Notes under the pieces: model-generated
What the model saw: only the letters and a program-made list of their open reading frames with translations
Databases searched by the model: none
What the model was told of the DNA's origin: nothing
Position numbers and translations under genes: made by a program
From: Phoronis australis
Taxonomy: Eukaryota; Phoronida; Phoronidae
Direction of reading: 5' to 3'
Assembly (NCBI GenBank): GCA_002633005.1
Contig: NMRA01000015.1
Location: 1,539,671 to 1,603,670, forward strand
DNA length: 64,000 nucleotides
Part shown: positions 44,001-59,000 of the stretch, one piece after another
Layout: every line of letters starts with the position of its first letter
Position numbering within the stretch: position 1 is the first letter of the stretch

Positions 44001-47000
44001 TGCGATCACAGATCTGAAGATCCAAATGGTAACACGATGAGTGACTGCAGTACTAACACAAATGTTCATTGTATTCATTCCGNATATTGTGGCTAATTAT
44101 GACCCTACAAATACTCACCAGTTCTCTTAGACGTTCACAGACTGCCATGTCAGCATCAAGATTTGAAATATATCGACTGATAAAGGCACCTTGGAGTTGT
44201 TCTACCACAGGGCCGTGAATAAGGTACACACCAGACACATAGGGGACATTCCACAGACCCCTGTAGAAATAGAAGGGAAATTTATTTTGTGAACAAACCT
44301 CCAGTCCCTATTACGATCACACGATACATCATAGAGAGAATAGGAAATCTGATCCTAAATTTCTTTCTTTAAATTTGAGAATTCATTTCAGCGTTTCTCA
44401 ACATAACTTAAATATTTAGACATATTCTGCCAGTATTCAAATCGTGGGTCAGTGAAAAACTCACAGCTTCTTCCCTTGTGCAATGTCCATGTAATCATCT
44501 GACCTGGCATAGTAACCCTTTGGAGTGAGAGCACCCCAGAAGTTGGACCATAGTAGCTTCGGTCGCCGCACCATTGGGGCGATCACAGATCTGAAGATCC
44601 AAATGGTAACACGATGAGTGACTGCAGTACTAACACAAATGTTTATTGTATTCATTCCGGTCAACACCTACGTTTGACTAAGTGTCCAACTCTAATTTTC
44701 AAAATTTTCACCAGTGCCCCGTTGAACACCCACCAGTTAATTTATATACTTGAGTCACTTTGAGCTCCTTGAGACACCATATCTTTGTGATCGCTGGCCT
44801 CAACTCAGAATCACCATATTACCAGCATTTTGTTGAACTCTCACCCTAGAAGTGGCTCACAGAAATGTAACTCCCTGACTGTTTACCTGATCTACCAACT
44901 GAGGCGAACACCCACCCTCACTTTGCTTAAGCTTCACATTTAAATGCTTATGCTCAGCTACATGTCAACACATCGATTTTTAAGCACCTGGGGTTTAAAC
45001 TAGACGAATACAGACAGGGGTGCATTCGCTAGATAAAAGACTATTGTGAAAAAGTAGGAAAACATAAAATCGGGCAGGTGAAACGCGGGTATTTTGCAAG
45101 TCTCCTAGGGACTTTGCCAGAGAACACCAGCAAAATGGCAGCAACTGAAGAGATTGGTCAGCAAGGCTGAACTGTTCATCTATAGGATAGAGCTCACAGC
45201 TTCCATTCCAGAAGCGAGGGTTTCTTGCCGCGAGTGCCTTGCTAGAGACTTACATTACAGGAATACAAGTCTGCATGGTCATAGGCTTACTCAAGTGCGT
45301 TTATTTAAATGTAGAGCATGCGTGTTATTTGTTACCTGTTTTGCTGTATAAGGAGAGCCAGAGTCTCCTGTAATTCCAGCTGGACATCAGAGTCAACAGA
45401 GAAGTAGTATTTACAGCTGACTTTCAGACATTCATCTCTACAAGTACAACAGAAGAGTCATAGCACGGTTTAACCCATGTTTAAAGTGTAATGATTTAGA
45501 TTATTGCTAGGTATTATTACTTTAAATTTATTAATTCCTATCACATTGTTTTGACCTCCCCTCTGTATGGTTGCCATGATGTCTGAATTCAATCAATCAG
45601 CCAATGATAACAGAAAGCTGCTGTCCAGCACAAGGGCGCCCTTGAGACAAGTACAATACATGTCACTGGCTCTACAAGTAGAATAGATGCTTCACCTTGA
45701 GTTGCTCATTCCTTCTTGCATTTCAAATAGCGCCATGGCAACTCTTCATCAACACAACTGTATTTTCTGGGATATGAAAAGCTTCACTGTACAGAGAACA
45801 GGAGCAGGTGTCTGTGAAGCTACCTTGAGAAAATACAGTAGTTTTTAATGAAGATAGCGTTAATGAAGGGCTGCTACTGAACTACCTAAAATGTGAGAAG
45901 GAATGAGAGACTTAGATAATGTTATGTGAACACAAAATGGACATAACTGCCTACTGGTAGTAGCTGATCAGTACATGTATCATTAGACTATGGGAGAGCC
46001 AACAAATGCTGACTTTGTGCAGAGGTGACTTGATGTCCAATGGCACTACAATATCGATCTCTAATTTCGGATAAAAATAATCACAAAAAATTTCCATTTT
46101 TTTAGTTTTCAAAACCTTCTTAAATTGTAGTGAGAGCCCACAATCCTTCAAAATAATGTCCGAAGCCATGAAACAGAATTTGAAAATGGCAAACCTTGAG
46201 TTTGTGCTATTTCTTTATTTTTTAAAATGGGAAAAAGAAATATTCCTCGTCCACCACAATGGTCAGACTACACCATACTTCAAGATTGTGATGACCCCAT
46301 GCCAAAACTTCAAACCACTTACATTCCCTTGTTCCTTGCATTCCACTCATTCAACTCTCCTGGACCCGACGTCATAACTGACTTGTAACTGTCACCGTAA
46401 CTAGACACAAACTCGTCCACCTCCTGGCTGTGACCTTTCTCCTGTGGCAGACAAATTCATAACCTTCCCAGAAGATTGCATGTCAACAAAACATGGAATC
46501 AATACAGAGTACGAGGCAGGTGATTTAACTGGTCTAAAAGATGGCTTGACCTGACATGTGCATGCTACAGCGCGAGTTTCATGCCATTCCGACCAAGCAA
46601 AATGTCACCCGTGAAAAGCGGGGGTTTTTCGAATAAACTCGGGATCTTACTGACATGGACTAGCAAAATGGCCACCACCGAACTGAAAAGTTGGCTAAGC
46701 TGTGATGCTGAATTATGGGAAAAACGTATGCGTAAACATGTTGTTTCCACTCTATAAGTAAAGATTTGTCACCGCAAAGTTGCGTCACTGAATGCAGAAT
46801 TGGCCATTCTTATTTTAGCATTCACCTAGCACCCAATCCCTAAGGGTCATTCAATAAACAAACAACAATGCCAATAAACATTCTCGCCTACTTTTCATGA
46901 AACCTTTATTACAGCTATTACAACATAATTTCACATTTCAGTCAGAAAAGCAGAATGGACCAAAACTACACTGCTAACAACTAACAACACTAAGACAGTG

Positions 47001-50000
47001 CTAAAGACCCATGCAGCGCCACCTGCTAACAACCAACAACACTAAGATTGTGTTAAAGCTACATGCAGTGCCACCGTTGTTTTATTTCATGATTAAAGGT
47101 GGAACCTTTTGATCAAATTCCTTACTATGGCAGGTTATCCTTCTCAATTACACACTATAACACCAGAGAAAGAATGGGGTTCATTACTTGCTTCTGAGAA
47201 AAAATTCAATACCGTTCGATTGATTAATGTGTTAAATATCATTACATTAGACTTTAAAACGTTTCGCAATATAAATGCACTGAGAGCAGAACTACGACAC
47301 AATACTCACTGCATTGTAGATGAAGACAGAAATTTTGGACTTGGGATAGTTGAGACTAGCTATCCTTTCCAAAAAGTGGTCCACAAATGGAGTGGGATGT
47401 GTGACAAATAAACCCATGAACACTTCAGGAAACTCCTCCTCCTGTTAAAAAGTAGAAAATGTCAGATGTGGCAATGCGATAGCAGTTGCAGTGCTGTGGC
47501 AGAGCGATGGCAAAATGATGTCTTTGAACAATTACACTTTAAATCGATACAACAACATGTTCTCTCTTGATGGCTTAGTTCACAGTAAAAGTAGACTCCT
47601 GGCTACACCACATACAAACATACGGACATGTTACAAGAAACTCCCAATTAAAGGGACACATCAGAGAAACTGATGTGAAACATTCAGACAAGACATTGGT
47701 CACTAAGTGCTTTAATCACTTAAACCATACTTATACTACAATCTCATCAACATCAGTCATGACGGCTCAGCACAAGGGAAATGCACCATCAGAATAGCAA
47801 GAGTAATGGTACATTGTCTGATTACTTGTGATGTGTACTTAACTAATCAGAGAACACTTAGTGATGTACCTTCATGCCACGCAGGCTGATGGTGTTTTCT
47901 TTACATGCTTGACAGCCAGACATTGGAGACCACTGATCAGCCAGGTAGTTGGTCAATCGGTTGAAGTCATTCTAAATAGGATGAAGAGCATACATTTTAG
48001 ATCTCTGTCGCATTAAGCTGATAACCAGCTGAAGACAATCTGGGCCAGAGAATGGCATTGATATCATTCATATCACTGGACAGTGGCTGAACTGTCTCAT
48101 TCCTTACTCAGATCACATAGGATTTTAGGGCTTGGGAAAACAGACTACCAAAAAGTTACTTTCTAGAGGCCAAGCTCAGTGCATAAAATGACCAGCCAGA
48201 TCAAGCCAACTTGTTGAGTTTGGTCTTATAAGCAAATATAGCAAACTCCCACTTTGTCCCAATCCCAGGAATCTAAGTAACAAATAAACTAAGACCAGTT
48301 GTACAACAGTAAGTGGCCCAACCTTAAAGCTAGTTGAACTAAATAAAAACTGACCTTCTCAAAAATACTTAGAATGATACTGACAAAATTGAACAAGAAT
48401 GACATCAATAGCAAGGGCTGTATTAGCATTGATCTTCATCCCAATAGTTTTACATACCTTAATTGGTCCATTGCCATGAACCACAACAGGAATGTTTCCT
48501 GTTCTCATGTTGTACAGATAACTCTTGCTACCTTTAAATTTCAAAGAAACATCGTCTGAAAAAGAAACACTTTGTGAGCATTGGTGTGAAATATTTACTA
48601 GAGGAACGCACGCAGCATTGGTGTACAAAAAAAATTGTAGTAGCTAACAATGTTTCTTCTGAGACTCAGACCTCTGTAGAGTCCAAAAACAAAAAAAAAC
48701 AGCATAAAAATGAACAATGAACACAGAAACAGAGAGTAAAACAAAGGCAGAAATTAAATGCGTTTAAAACAAAAAAACAGCATAAAAATGAACAATGAAC
48801 ACAGAAACAGAGAGTAAAACAAAGGCAGAAATTAAATGTGTTTAAAACTGAAAGCAAAATGCCTCGCCCAACTCAATAGCAAGCCTAAATTCATTTAAAT
48901 GTCTCAATTCTATGAAAACCATAAACCAGACAGACACATGCTGTGAATAATACGCTGACAAGTATAACAAATAAACTCACCCAAGGCTCCGTTTAGATTT
49001 TGAAATATCTCACTTCTTGTATCCAGTTTTATTGAGTACTTCTCCTGCAAGACAAACCACACTCAACATTAATTCTCAATACACTATTCACACATAAATG
49101 GACAGTGTACAAAAAGCTCTTGGCCTTAAGATAATAAACAGACTAGGTACAAGACAATGTTAGAACTTACTTTTCTTAAAAAATAAGTGGCGCCATCTCA
49201 CTCCTACTTACTCTTAGCTGAAGATCAAGAAATATGTTAGTATAAAACAGCTGGTCGTCATCCTGGTCTGCTACCACAGAGCTTGTCACTATGTCATATA
49301 GAGGCCTAGCGACGCCGATGAAACCTGCCAAATGACAAAAGAGCTCATTAAAGATTCTAGAAGCAATAGCAGCACAACAGAAAATATTCTGACAATGATT
49401 TTTCCATTCAGACCTTCCGCATCTTTTCTCGTCATACACCGATTGGGTTCCCTTTTCTTATAACCCACCTGTTTCTCTTCACCACTTGTTCAAGACAACT
49501 ACATCAAAAACTAAGCCAACTAGGAACAAGTTTTCTCTCCAAAAAACTGTAAATTCTTAAACGATTCTCCATGACCATGTATGAGAAACAGTCATTTCAG
49601 TAACTATAAATGTTTTGCGAATTGAGATGTTGACATACCTCCAGAGTTGAGAAATCTTTTTTCGTTCATCTTTACTTTTGGGTATTTTTCCTAAAACAAA
49701 CGAGGAATACGTCAAGCAATAAATGAATCCTTGTAAACTACAAGGTACAAGAGTGTTCAATACAGCTATTCACATTGCTGTGGAGTGTGTTCAACCCCCT
49801 GTGTAACCTCCAATAAACCGTTACAAAGCTCACCTGCGGTTTGTACCCTGCATCTGCACTAAAATTCTTGGTGGTGCCTTGTGGTTACAAAGCACTCCAT
49901 ACAGTAATGTCTCCAGCTTTGCTCCTCATGTGTTGCCTGACAACAGCTTCAGAGAGCCAAGACCGTTAACAACAGAGAAAAACGTTCTTCTTTATTTTCG

Positions 50001-53000
50001 TCGAGAAATTCGAGAAATATAAATTCCACTTGCATGTCTATCTAGGTGAAGTATTACTATATGGATATTTCATTCTCTAAGGGCAAACCCACAGTACCAT
50101 AATTGTGCACTTATTTCACAGAAAAATCTCCAAAATTGCCATTTTCAATTTTCAGAGGCTAATTACCTTGTTGTAAATTATCCAGATGTTGTTTTATGAC
50201 ATATACACACTACAAAAACAACCTGTAATAGACTACACTATTCTTGACCTTTATTTTTGCTGATAACTTTTACAAAATAAAGTTTCACTTGTGCACCATG
50301 TGGTGAGGGAAATAGGTGATGAATTACAATAGTATTTTTCTAGAATAAACTTAGACGTAAAATCCACATGTCCACACAGCTGTTGTCAACCCACATGCTC
50401 ACACAGCAGTTGTCCACTAGATCTACCTTTTGTAGTGTTTAACCAATTATTCAGCACAGGCAACTAAAAATATGCATACTGTAAAAACATAACTCTGAAA
50501 ACTAATCTAAATACACTAAGTATTAATGGATAAACATGCTGTCATCAAAGCCCAGTGCACTGGATAATATTTAAAGCTGTTTTAACATTGCCTTCTGTCA
50601 AACAATTTCAGATTTAGACCACGTATGACAAGGTCAAAGGTCACAATTTCACTGGTTTGGGAAAAGCAACTTGAGACAAGGTTCAAGGCATGACCTCAAA
50701 CAATTACTAAGTTTACTTTCTTTCCAAAACTAGATATCGTTTTAGTAAGTACCAAGTCAATTTCTAACAGTTAGAAGTCTAAATCAAAAATTATTTTCAT
50801 AGAAGAGATTTGAAGCACCATCAACAGAAAGTCTTTTGAAGGTTTTGTCGATCAAATTAATCATTAACAAAAACGACAAATGCACAGACACATACCGCTA
50901 GAGATCTGTCAGGCCAACAGAATCCTTCAGCTGAGAAGACAACATTGCTGGCAAACTTGTCAAATGCTTTCAGAAGAGTACTCGGTCCTTCAGAGAAGAC
51001 GACATCATAACTACAAAATAAAGAACATATAACCAAAAAAATGTAACTTTACAACCAGCATTTGAGTTACTGAAACCTGTGTTCTGTTAAAAAATACTTT
51101 CGATGTACTTCATGCAAACTGGCGTCAACTTGCTCGTTATTCAGATTAGAAGAGATTTGTGAGCTTGTGACAGAACACCTTACTGGTTGAGATCAGATTC
51201 ATCATGATCTCGAGTAACAACAAACTGTCAGACCTTCTCAAGCCTGTACACCACTATAATTTGAGTAATGAACAAGTTTAGACCAGTTACATAACAATAG
51301 GTAGCCTAAATCAACTTTTTGATAGAAGTCAAGTCTATATCACAATAAATAATGATACCTCGCAACTACAGTAGTATTTAAGTAATTAAAGCTTTTCAGT
51401 TATGCCCACAAGCTGCATTCTGGAGAAAAAAGGCCACTGTACTAAAACTAAAAATCTTTCATGAAAAATAAAAAAAAACTTCCAAGTTCACTCTTAATAA
51501 CTAAGCTTTCCAGTTTGATGAATCACAGAAACAACAGATTGAAAATCCATTAAAATAAAATTTACTAAGCAGTAAGCAACAGCAGGAATAAGATGTCTGA
51601 GCTTTCAACATAATTTGTCTTAATACAATTTCGTAATAATATATTTCATTCGCAAGTGTAAATATTTTAACACAAAAGCAAAACAAAGAAATTGATACGT
51701 GCCCCCGAATGCAAGCAGCAACACAAAACAGTTTAGATCTCAGGGGTGCCCATTAAACATTCCTTCAAAAGGGGACAACAAAATTCAAATATCACCCCGG
51801 GATACAGTGTTAGTCATTTGACAATTTGGGGGTGACACCTCTCATGAATATAAACACAGCTTTAACATTTTGCATTTCGAAAGAACAAAAAAATTAACTC
51901 AAACGAAGGGACACAGCAAGGCTCATCAGAATATCCGTGTCAAACATGCATGCCACGTACACAAACAATTTTACTACAAAGACTGCCGTGCTTTGCTGAC
52001 ACATGAGATCTGAATCCAAGCCAACCGCAGCATATGTCTCCTGGTTTAAGTTAAAACTGCAGTCTGTCCCATGACAATAACAGACTCTACTAGTAGCAAG
52101 ACTTGGTGCATGCTGGGAAATCAAAATGTTCTATTGATGATGGAGCAGTGAACTGAAACAGACATTTACCATAAAATTAAAGCTTCAAAGAATTACTAAA
52201 CTGAGTGCTGGCAGATATCTTGTCCTGAGTGTACACTTTATGCACAGGGAGGTCAGATGCTAAGGTATTAGATGTTGATCTGAATTTTGAATACATGTGT
52301 GGTAGCACCCACTTAATGATAATGCACAACAGAGCACCTTGGACATTACCTGTCTACGAACATGACAATCACGTCATCTCTGTCTTTATACTCCATCAGG
52401 GCATCCTTTAACAGATTCACCTTGAAACCACCACCAGGGTAGTTTGCTATATCTCCCCCTCGCCACTCCATGCCCATACCAAGTACCTAGAATGCAAGAC
52501 AGTCAACTTTTGTCATTACTGAAAACTAGTATTTCAGTGATTTGATGGTTTGCCGCCAATATCATTGCTAAGGAAAAATACCGTATAGAAATCAATTCCA
52601 AGACATCGAAAATGATTCTGCAGTCTCTACAGAAAATCAACATAAATGAGGTGTAGTTTAAGTGGTCGCACACAAACTTTTGTCTGGTATTGATAGTTGT
52701 TTTTAAAATGTCGCATAAACATGGGGGAAGTTCATTGATTTGATGGGGACAAAATAGAAACTAATGACAACCATGAAAATTGTACTAGTAAGGAGACACT
52801 TGTTTGCAAAACTTTTATCTGTTCGAGTGGAGGTTGTTAATCAAGTCATATTTCAAGATTAGCAGGGTTAATTTTACCATGACCTTTTGCTAATTCAATA
52901 ACCGCAACAACCCTTCCCGTGCATTGTTTTTCTGATCTATTTTGAGAGCAAGCCGACTACTTTACTTTTCTTGCGCGTACTTCTTGCAAACAAGCTCCCC

Positions 53001-56000
53001 TTCCAATAAAACCCATGAATTATACTCAAAACAACTAGTGTCAGTGAGTGCTACACAAAACAAGCCTACAATATATGGAAACAGATCATACTTGGTTTTG
53101 CAAAATGCTTTGTTCAACAACTGGAAATATCCATCAACACTTTTCAATGCACTTAGTCAATAATTCTATGCCCAAAGCATTATTCATGTCGCTGTGGCAA
53201 CAGTCCTGTTCAAAGGCTATAAAGTTGTTTTCACTGAAAAAAATAATTTCGATTTAGACCCCTTAAACTCCTATACAGGGCAACATTGAATACCATTGTT
53301 TTGATTCATATTTACTTGGCGAAATAAATTTCGCCAAGTATATTGCTCTGACACTAAGTTTTTACTTGGCGAAATAAATTTCGCCAAGTATGTTGCTCTT
53401 CCACTAAGTTTTTTTTTTTGTTTGTTCGCACGATACAGGTCGCAATTTTCGTCCGATCATCACGAAATTTACACATAACACGTACTTCCGGAGGTACTGG
53501 AAGCCTATTGTTTTTCGTCAAAATCGGATCCAAGATGGCGGCTGTGGCGGCCATTTTGTTTCCATTTAAAGGTTCAAATGCTTATGGAGGCTACAATTTT
53601 TTACGTAAAAGGCTAAGAATCGGCACAGTAAATGGACCGGAAGTTTGCTACAAGTATGCCGGAAATTGTTTACTTCCGGCTAAAGATGGCGGAAATATCG
53701 GCGATCGCGCATGCGCACCTCGATTTTGGCCTAAAACCGTTTTCTCCTGTAGAGGGCGCATTATCAGACNGGAATTAGGCGATACCATCAGTTTAGATAG
53801 AGCTTTGAACGGGCTTTCAGAAGATGCTTTCCATTTTTCTCTACAACGTCTACTGTTCGAGTTATTTGAGATTTTGTGATAACGCTGCTCCTTTGTTGAG
53901 CGCTCTTGCTGCATTCAGGTTGGTTTAGCTTCTATTGAACTAGACTGCAGCCTATTTCTTAATGATTTATGACATCTCAATTCGTCATATGAATGTTATG
54001 ATGTTCTTCATCATGGCCACCACCATCATCATATTCGTCATCTTCGTCATCATCTCCGACGTCGTCTTTTCTTCAGTTAATTTCGCCAAGTGTCGCTCAA
54101 GACTTTAGCCTATTTCTTAGTGATTTCTGACCTCTACGTTCATTATATGAATGATATCATAACTAGGGTTGTCCATTATCGCCACCATCGTCGTCATAGC
54201 TGTCATCTTCGTCATCATCTCTGTCGTCGTCTTTTCTCGTCCTCTCGAACGTGTTTTTTTTGGTTAATTTCGCCAAGTTTCGCTCCTCAGAGCGCTTTCA
54301 TTTGTTTCTTAATGAGGTAGTGTTCTCAATTACATGACAACATCATGGACAACATGGAGTTTACTAATTGCTTTGAATAACAAGGTGATTCACCGTCACT
54401 AATTGATATATACAGGTAATAAGTTCAAAATCTTGGCTTGAAATAATTAGCGCTGCTGCCTGGGATTTTTAACCTTATATAACTAGAAATTTCATGATAT
54501 ATTGAGCATGGGACTTGTTTTATTGCTGGACCGAAAATTTACCTATATTCCTAGATGTCTCATCAAACTCCTTCGATGGGTTTATGTAAAATCCTAATGA
54601 TCACATGGAAACATGTTTTTCTTGTGATCCTCTCTATGCTTTTGTTTCGTGTTGATGGACGGTTTGTACTTGGTGCCACCTAGCATGTTGAGGGAAGGCA
54701 TTAGGACTTAAATGTTCCCATGTAACCAGAGTCCCACCATTGGTATACTACATCAACCCACCAAATGAGACAAGAGGTCTTCAAGGTTCTAGGAATAGGT
54801 TTATATTCAGTCTATAAAACAAGTATTATTCTCAATAATGTAGAACTTGTTCTTCACACAGTTCACAGATGATTTCTGAACTGGGGAAAAATGACAGTGC
54901 TTTTGCCTGAAATCAGGTGCTTGTTTTCAGTGTACACCTAATATGCACGCGTCAACATAAGTCTTTGTGGAGGAGGCAGTGTGGCCTGGTTGATAAGTGG
55001 CCGCTTTCTTCACTCGAGGTCGTGGGTTCGAGTCCTACCATGTCAGACTGCTAAACCCTTGAGCCAGGTATCTAGCTCCTCAGCTCGGTTTTAATCATAT
55101 GTTAATAAAGCATAAAAATATTTTCAGGTGATCAATGCAATGGGCCCACATGAGAGGCCTGTGCACGTCTGGTACAACGTGTATCAGACCCCTGCAATTA
55201 TTTTAAGTCTTTGCGATATATCGTCATGCATTACCAGATTCTTGTGCCCACTAATATGGAATTCAGTACAGACTCAACAAGGGACATATTTGACAGAGGC
55301 GAAATTTAACAAAATTAAAACGTCTCAGTAAAACGTGAAAATACATACCCAACCGTGGATTTATATAATTGTTAAATTAAAGTAATTGCTTAGTGTTGAT
55401 ATCATCTGCATGTGCATACGCACACACACACGCACATGCGCACACACACGCACACACATTATACAGATAGTGCTTGGCCGCAGACCACGGGCACATGTGG
55501 ATGATGCCTGTGGAAAGAATTTTAGAGATCAAATGGTATTTGTTTGGAAATGTTCAAGGTCAATTGTTTAAAATACCCCTGGGTTCATGACCCAGACACA
55601 TGGGGAGCACTTTGTTATTTTTAAAGGTCACTGATAAAAACAAGGAGAGAGACATAAGTTGATGACCCATAGGACCACTGAAGTGACCAATAGATCAGAG
55701 GCTAATGGTCAATTGACCCGCATTCTTGACCCACATTTTTCAAAACGATCCCAGTGTACTCTGTCATGGGGCCATGTAGGGCCTAATCCACAAGTCTGAG
55801 TGCGTATTTAGTCAAATATCTAAAAAAATTGATTTTAACTCAGTCAAAGCATATATTTTGTGAAAGCAGAAAGTTTCTTCAAAGAGTAACTTTACGTGAA
55901 TCTCTCATTAACTTGTTCATGTGACTATGTCCACGACAGCACCGCAAATAGTGTACTTCTGTGGGTGCCTTTAGTAACATAAAAATGACCATTAGATGGC

Positions 56001-59000
56001 GCAGAATGCATCAAAACTGTCTGAACTGACATGGTGGCCCCATGTCTGCAATGCACAAATATTTGCCAAATTTCATGAAAATGAGCCGCAGAACTCCTAA
56101 GATATAAATATGTAAAACAAATGACACTAGGGGGCATATCTATAGTCCGCTTGGTCTGAAATTCATCGTCATCTGTTGCCATCTCTATAGAAGCCCATCT
56201 GCAAAATGTTGCAAAGATCCTTCAAAGGGTTAAGGAAATGCAAAAAAATGACCCTTAGGGGTCCCAGAATAGTAAAAAAACATTCGAAAATCAACATCAG
56301 CCAGAGTCATTGCATCAGGAACACAGCCGTCAATTTTCATAATCGTCATTTGAGTGGTTAGGCAGTTAGAGGCAGACATCGAAAACATACATGGAAAATT
56401 TTAAATAGCCACGAAGTGGTGCAGAAAACATCAAATCTGTCCGAAAATGGGAGGGTGTTGTCGTCTCCTTGCCCTATTTGCCGAATTTCATGAAAATACA
56501 TTCATGAACTCCGAAGGTACAGTGGTAAACTTAAAATACACTTTGCTACTAGGGGGCACAGTAATATTTGGATTAGTTTGACATTTTGTTAACGTTAATC
56601 GTGGGCTCCAAAGAAAATTTGACAGGGCTTCTTCAAAGGGTTAAGGAGATGCGACCTGACGTAAAAAAACAAAATCACCACTAGGGGGCGACACAGTAGT
56701 CAGACTTGTAGGAAAGTCAACTTCAGTCGTGGCTTTCTCATCAGGAACACATCTGTAAATTCACATAATGATCCTTTAAGTGGTATGGCAGACAGGGAAG
56801 AAGATGCCAGAAAACGGACGCAAAATAACAAAAATCTGTCTGAAAATGGGAAAGTGTTAATGTCTCCTTCACAGAAACCTACCGGTCGAATTTCATGAAA
56901 ATGCATTACTAAAATCTGAAGATAGAGAAGCAAACACAAACAACTAAAATTGCCACTAGGGGGCACAGACGTATTATGGTCAGTTCGAAACTCGTCGTCA
57001 TCTGTCATCAGCCAAATAGGAACACACCTGCGAAATTTCAATACGATCCTGCAAGGGGTTTAGGAGATACAGCCATGGACGCCGGACGCCCAGAGCTGAT
57101 GGCAATACGCACCCACATATAAATATGTAACAAGAGCAACGTGGAGCGTTGAAATGCGTCCACGAATGCTTCTAAGGGTGTTTATTTGTATCATCAAAAT
57201 GGTCACTAGATGGCACAAAATAAGTCAAATCGAAAAAAATGGGAACATGCCATCGTTTCCTTAATAGAAAGGTATTTACCAAATTTCACAAAAATTTGTC
57301 AAGGGACTTGAGAGAAACAAAGAAAAAACGAAATTGCCACTAGGGGGTATAGCATTTGTCATATAGATATGAAAGTGGTCGTCTGTTGTTTACTTCATTC
57401 AAATACACTAAATAAATTTAATAAAGATCCTGCAGTGGGTTCAGGAAAAACAGCTATGGGCGCAAAATAAAACAAAACTTCCACGAGGAGGTGCCACAAT
57501 AGTCAAAGTCGTCATCGTCAACCGTTTTCTTCACACTGAGAATATATACTACCCCAATTTCACAACCATCATTTAAGGTTAGGCGGCAGACCCCAAAAAA
57601 TAGACTCAAGAACAGCAAAACCAACCACCAGCCACTAAATGGTGCAAACAGGAGGATAGCGTCATCTCACCAATAGATGCCTATATTCCAAATTTTATGA
57701 AAATCCGTTGACGACCTTTGAAGATACAGAGGCAAACGTAAAAAACGAAAATTGCCACTAGGGGGTACACCAGTAGTCAGATCTGTCCGAAAGTCATCGC
57801 TGTTCTTTGTCAACTTCATATGAATATAAATATACTTGCTAAATTTAATAAAGATCCTGCAGAGTATTTAGGAGATACAGCCATGGGCACAAAAAACTGC
57901 CACTAGGAGGCGCCACAGTGATAGAAGTTGTCGGAAAATCATTGCAAGAACATACAAGCCAATCTTCATAATCACCGTTATAGCGGTTTGGTCGGATAGA
58001 GGGGCGGACACTAAAAAAATAGTCTTGAAAAAAGTAAAGTAGCCACTAGGTGGTGCAAAATACCTCAAATCCATCTGAAAACGAGAGGAAAATGTCATCT
58101 CACTAAAAGATGCCAAATTTTATGAAAATCCGTTAAGAACCTTTGAAGATATACAGGTAAATGTAAACAACTAAAATTGCCACTAGGGGACACACCAGCA
58201 GTCGGATCCATCCGAAAGTTCGCTCATCCCTTTCATAAAAGGAATACATGTGCAAAATTTCAAGAACAAGCGTCACAAGGTTTTGGAGATAGAGCAGTGG
58301 ATGCCGAACGCCGGACAGACACCAGACGGACACCGGACGAACAGGGATGATGGCACAATGTGTCCACATACAATTATATGGGCGCATAAAAATTAAAGAC
58401 GCAGCCATAACAACAGTAATTACAAGGTGGAAGTAATCATCAGCTGCGGTTACATACAGAGGGTTTTTCTTTGCGCGCAATATTCACAATAGGTGTTCAT
58501 TACCATGCACAGAGCGACAACTTCCACCTCATCCTAGATCAGATATGTGTGTGCGTGTGGACACTCCACTTAAAGTGGGGTACCGTTGTAAGTTGCGCAC
58601 AAGTACAAGTTGTTCTAGAGTAAGCTGTGTGTGGAGGACTTGTGATACTGCCAGTATCATATAGCATACTATTGTATCACCAGTGTACAATGGACCTATT
58701 GTCAGCTGGTCAATAACAGTTGGACACCACTGAAACCCTACAAACAGTCCATTGCATAACAGCTTGAAAAATAGTTTCCAAAACAAATAGCGAAATGTTT
58801 TCATGGTAGATCAGAGGTTCTATTACTTGGTGAAAGCCAAGTATCATACTCCTGTTGTATTTTTACATGACGTGTTCATTGACAATGGGTCAGTCATAAA
58901 GCAGACAGGGCAAATACTATGGAATTGACCTGCTCCATAGTGCATGAATCCCTCAAGGGAAGTTGCTGAGGTGATATTGGGAAATATCTGGCTCATGTCT

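Noticed and set aside
43240-44590. Genuine four-exon tandem duplication inside PLOD
   Set aside because: The single-N junction, near identity of introns and a non-multiple-of-three pair length make unmerged alleles more likely.
55020-55040. Functional tRNA gene
   Set aside because: The B box is perfect, but acceptor and anticodon stems do not pair convincingly and a SINE body follows.
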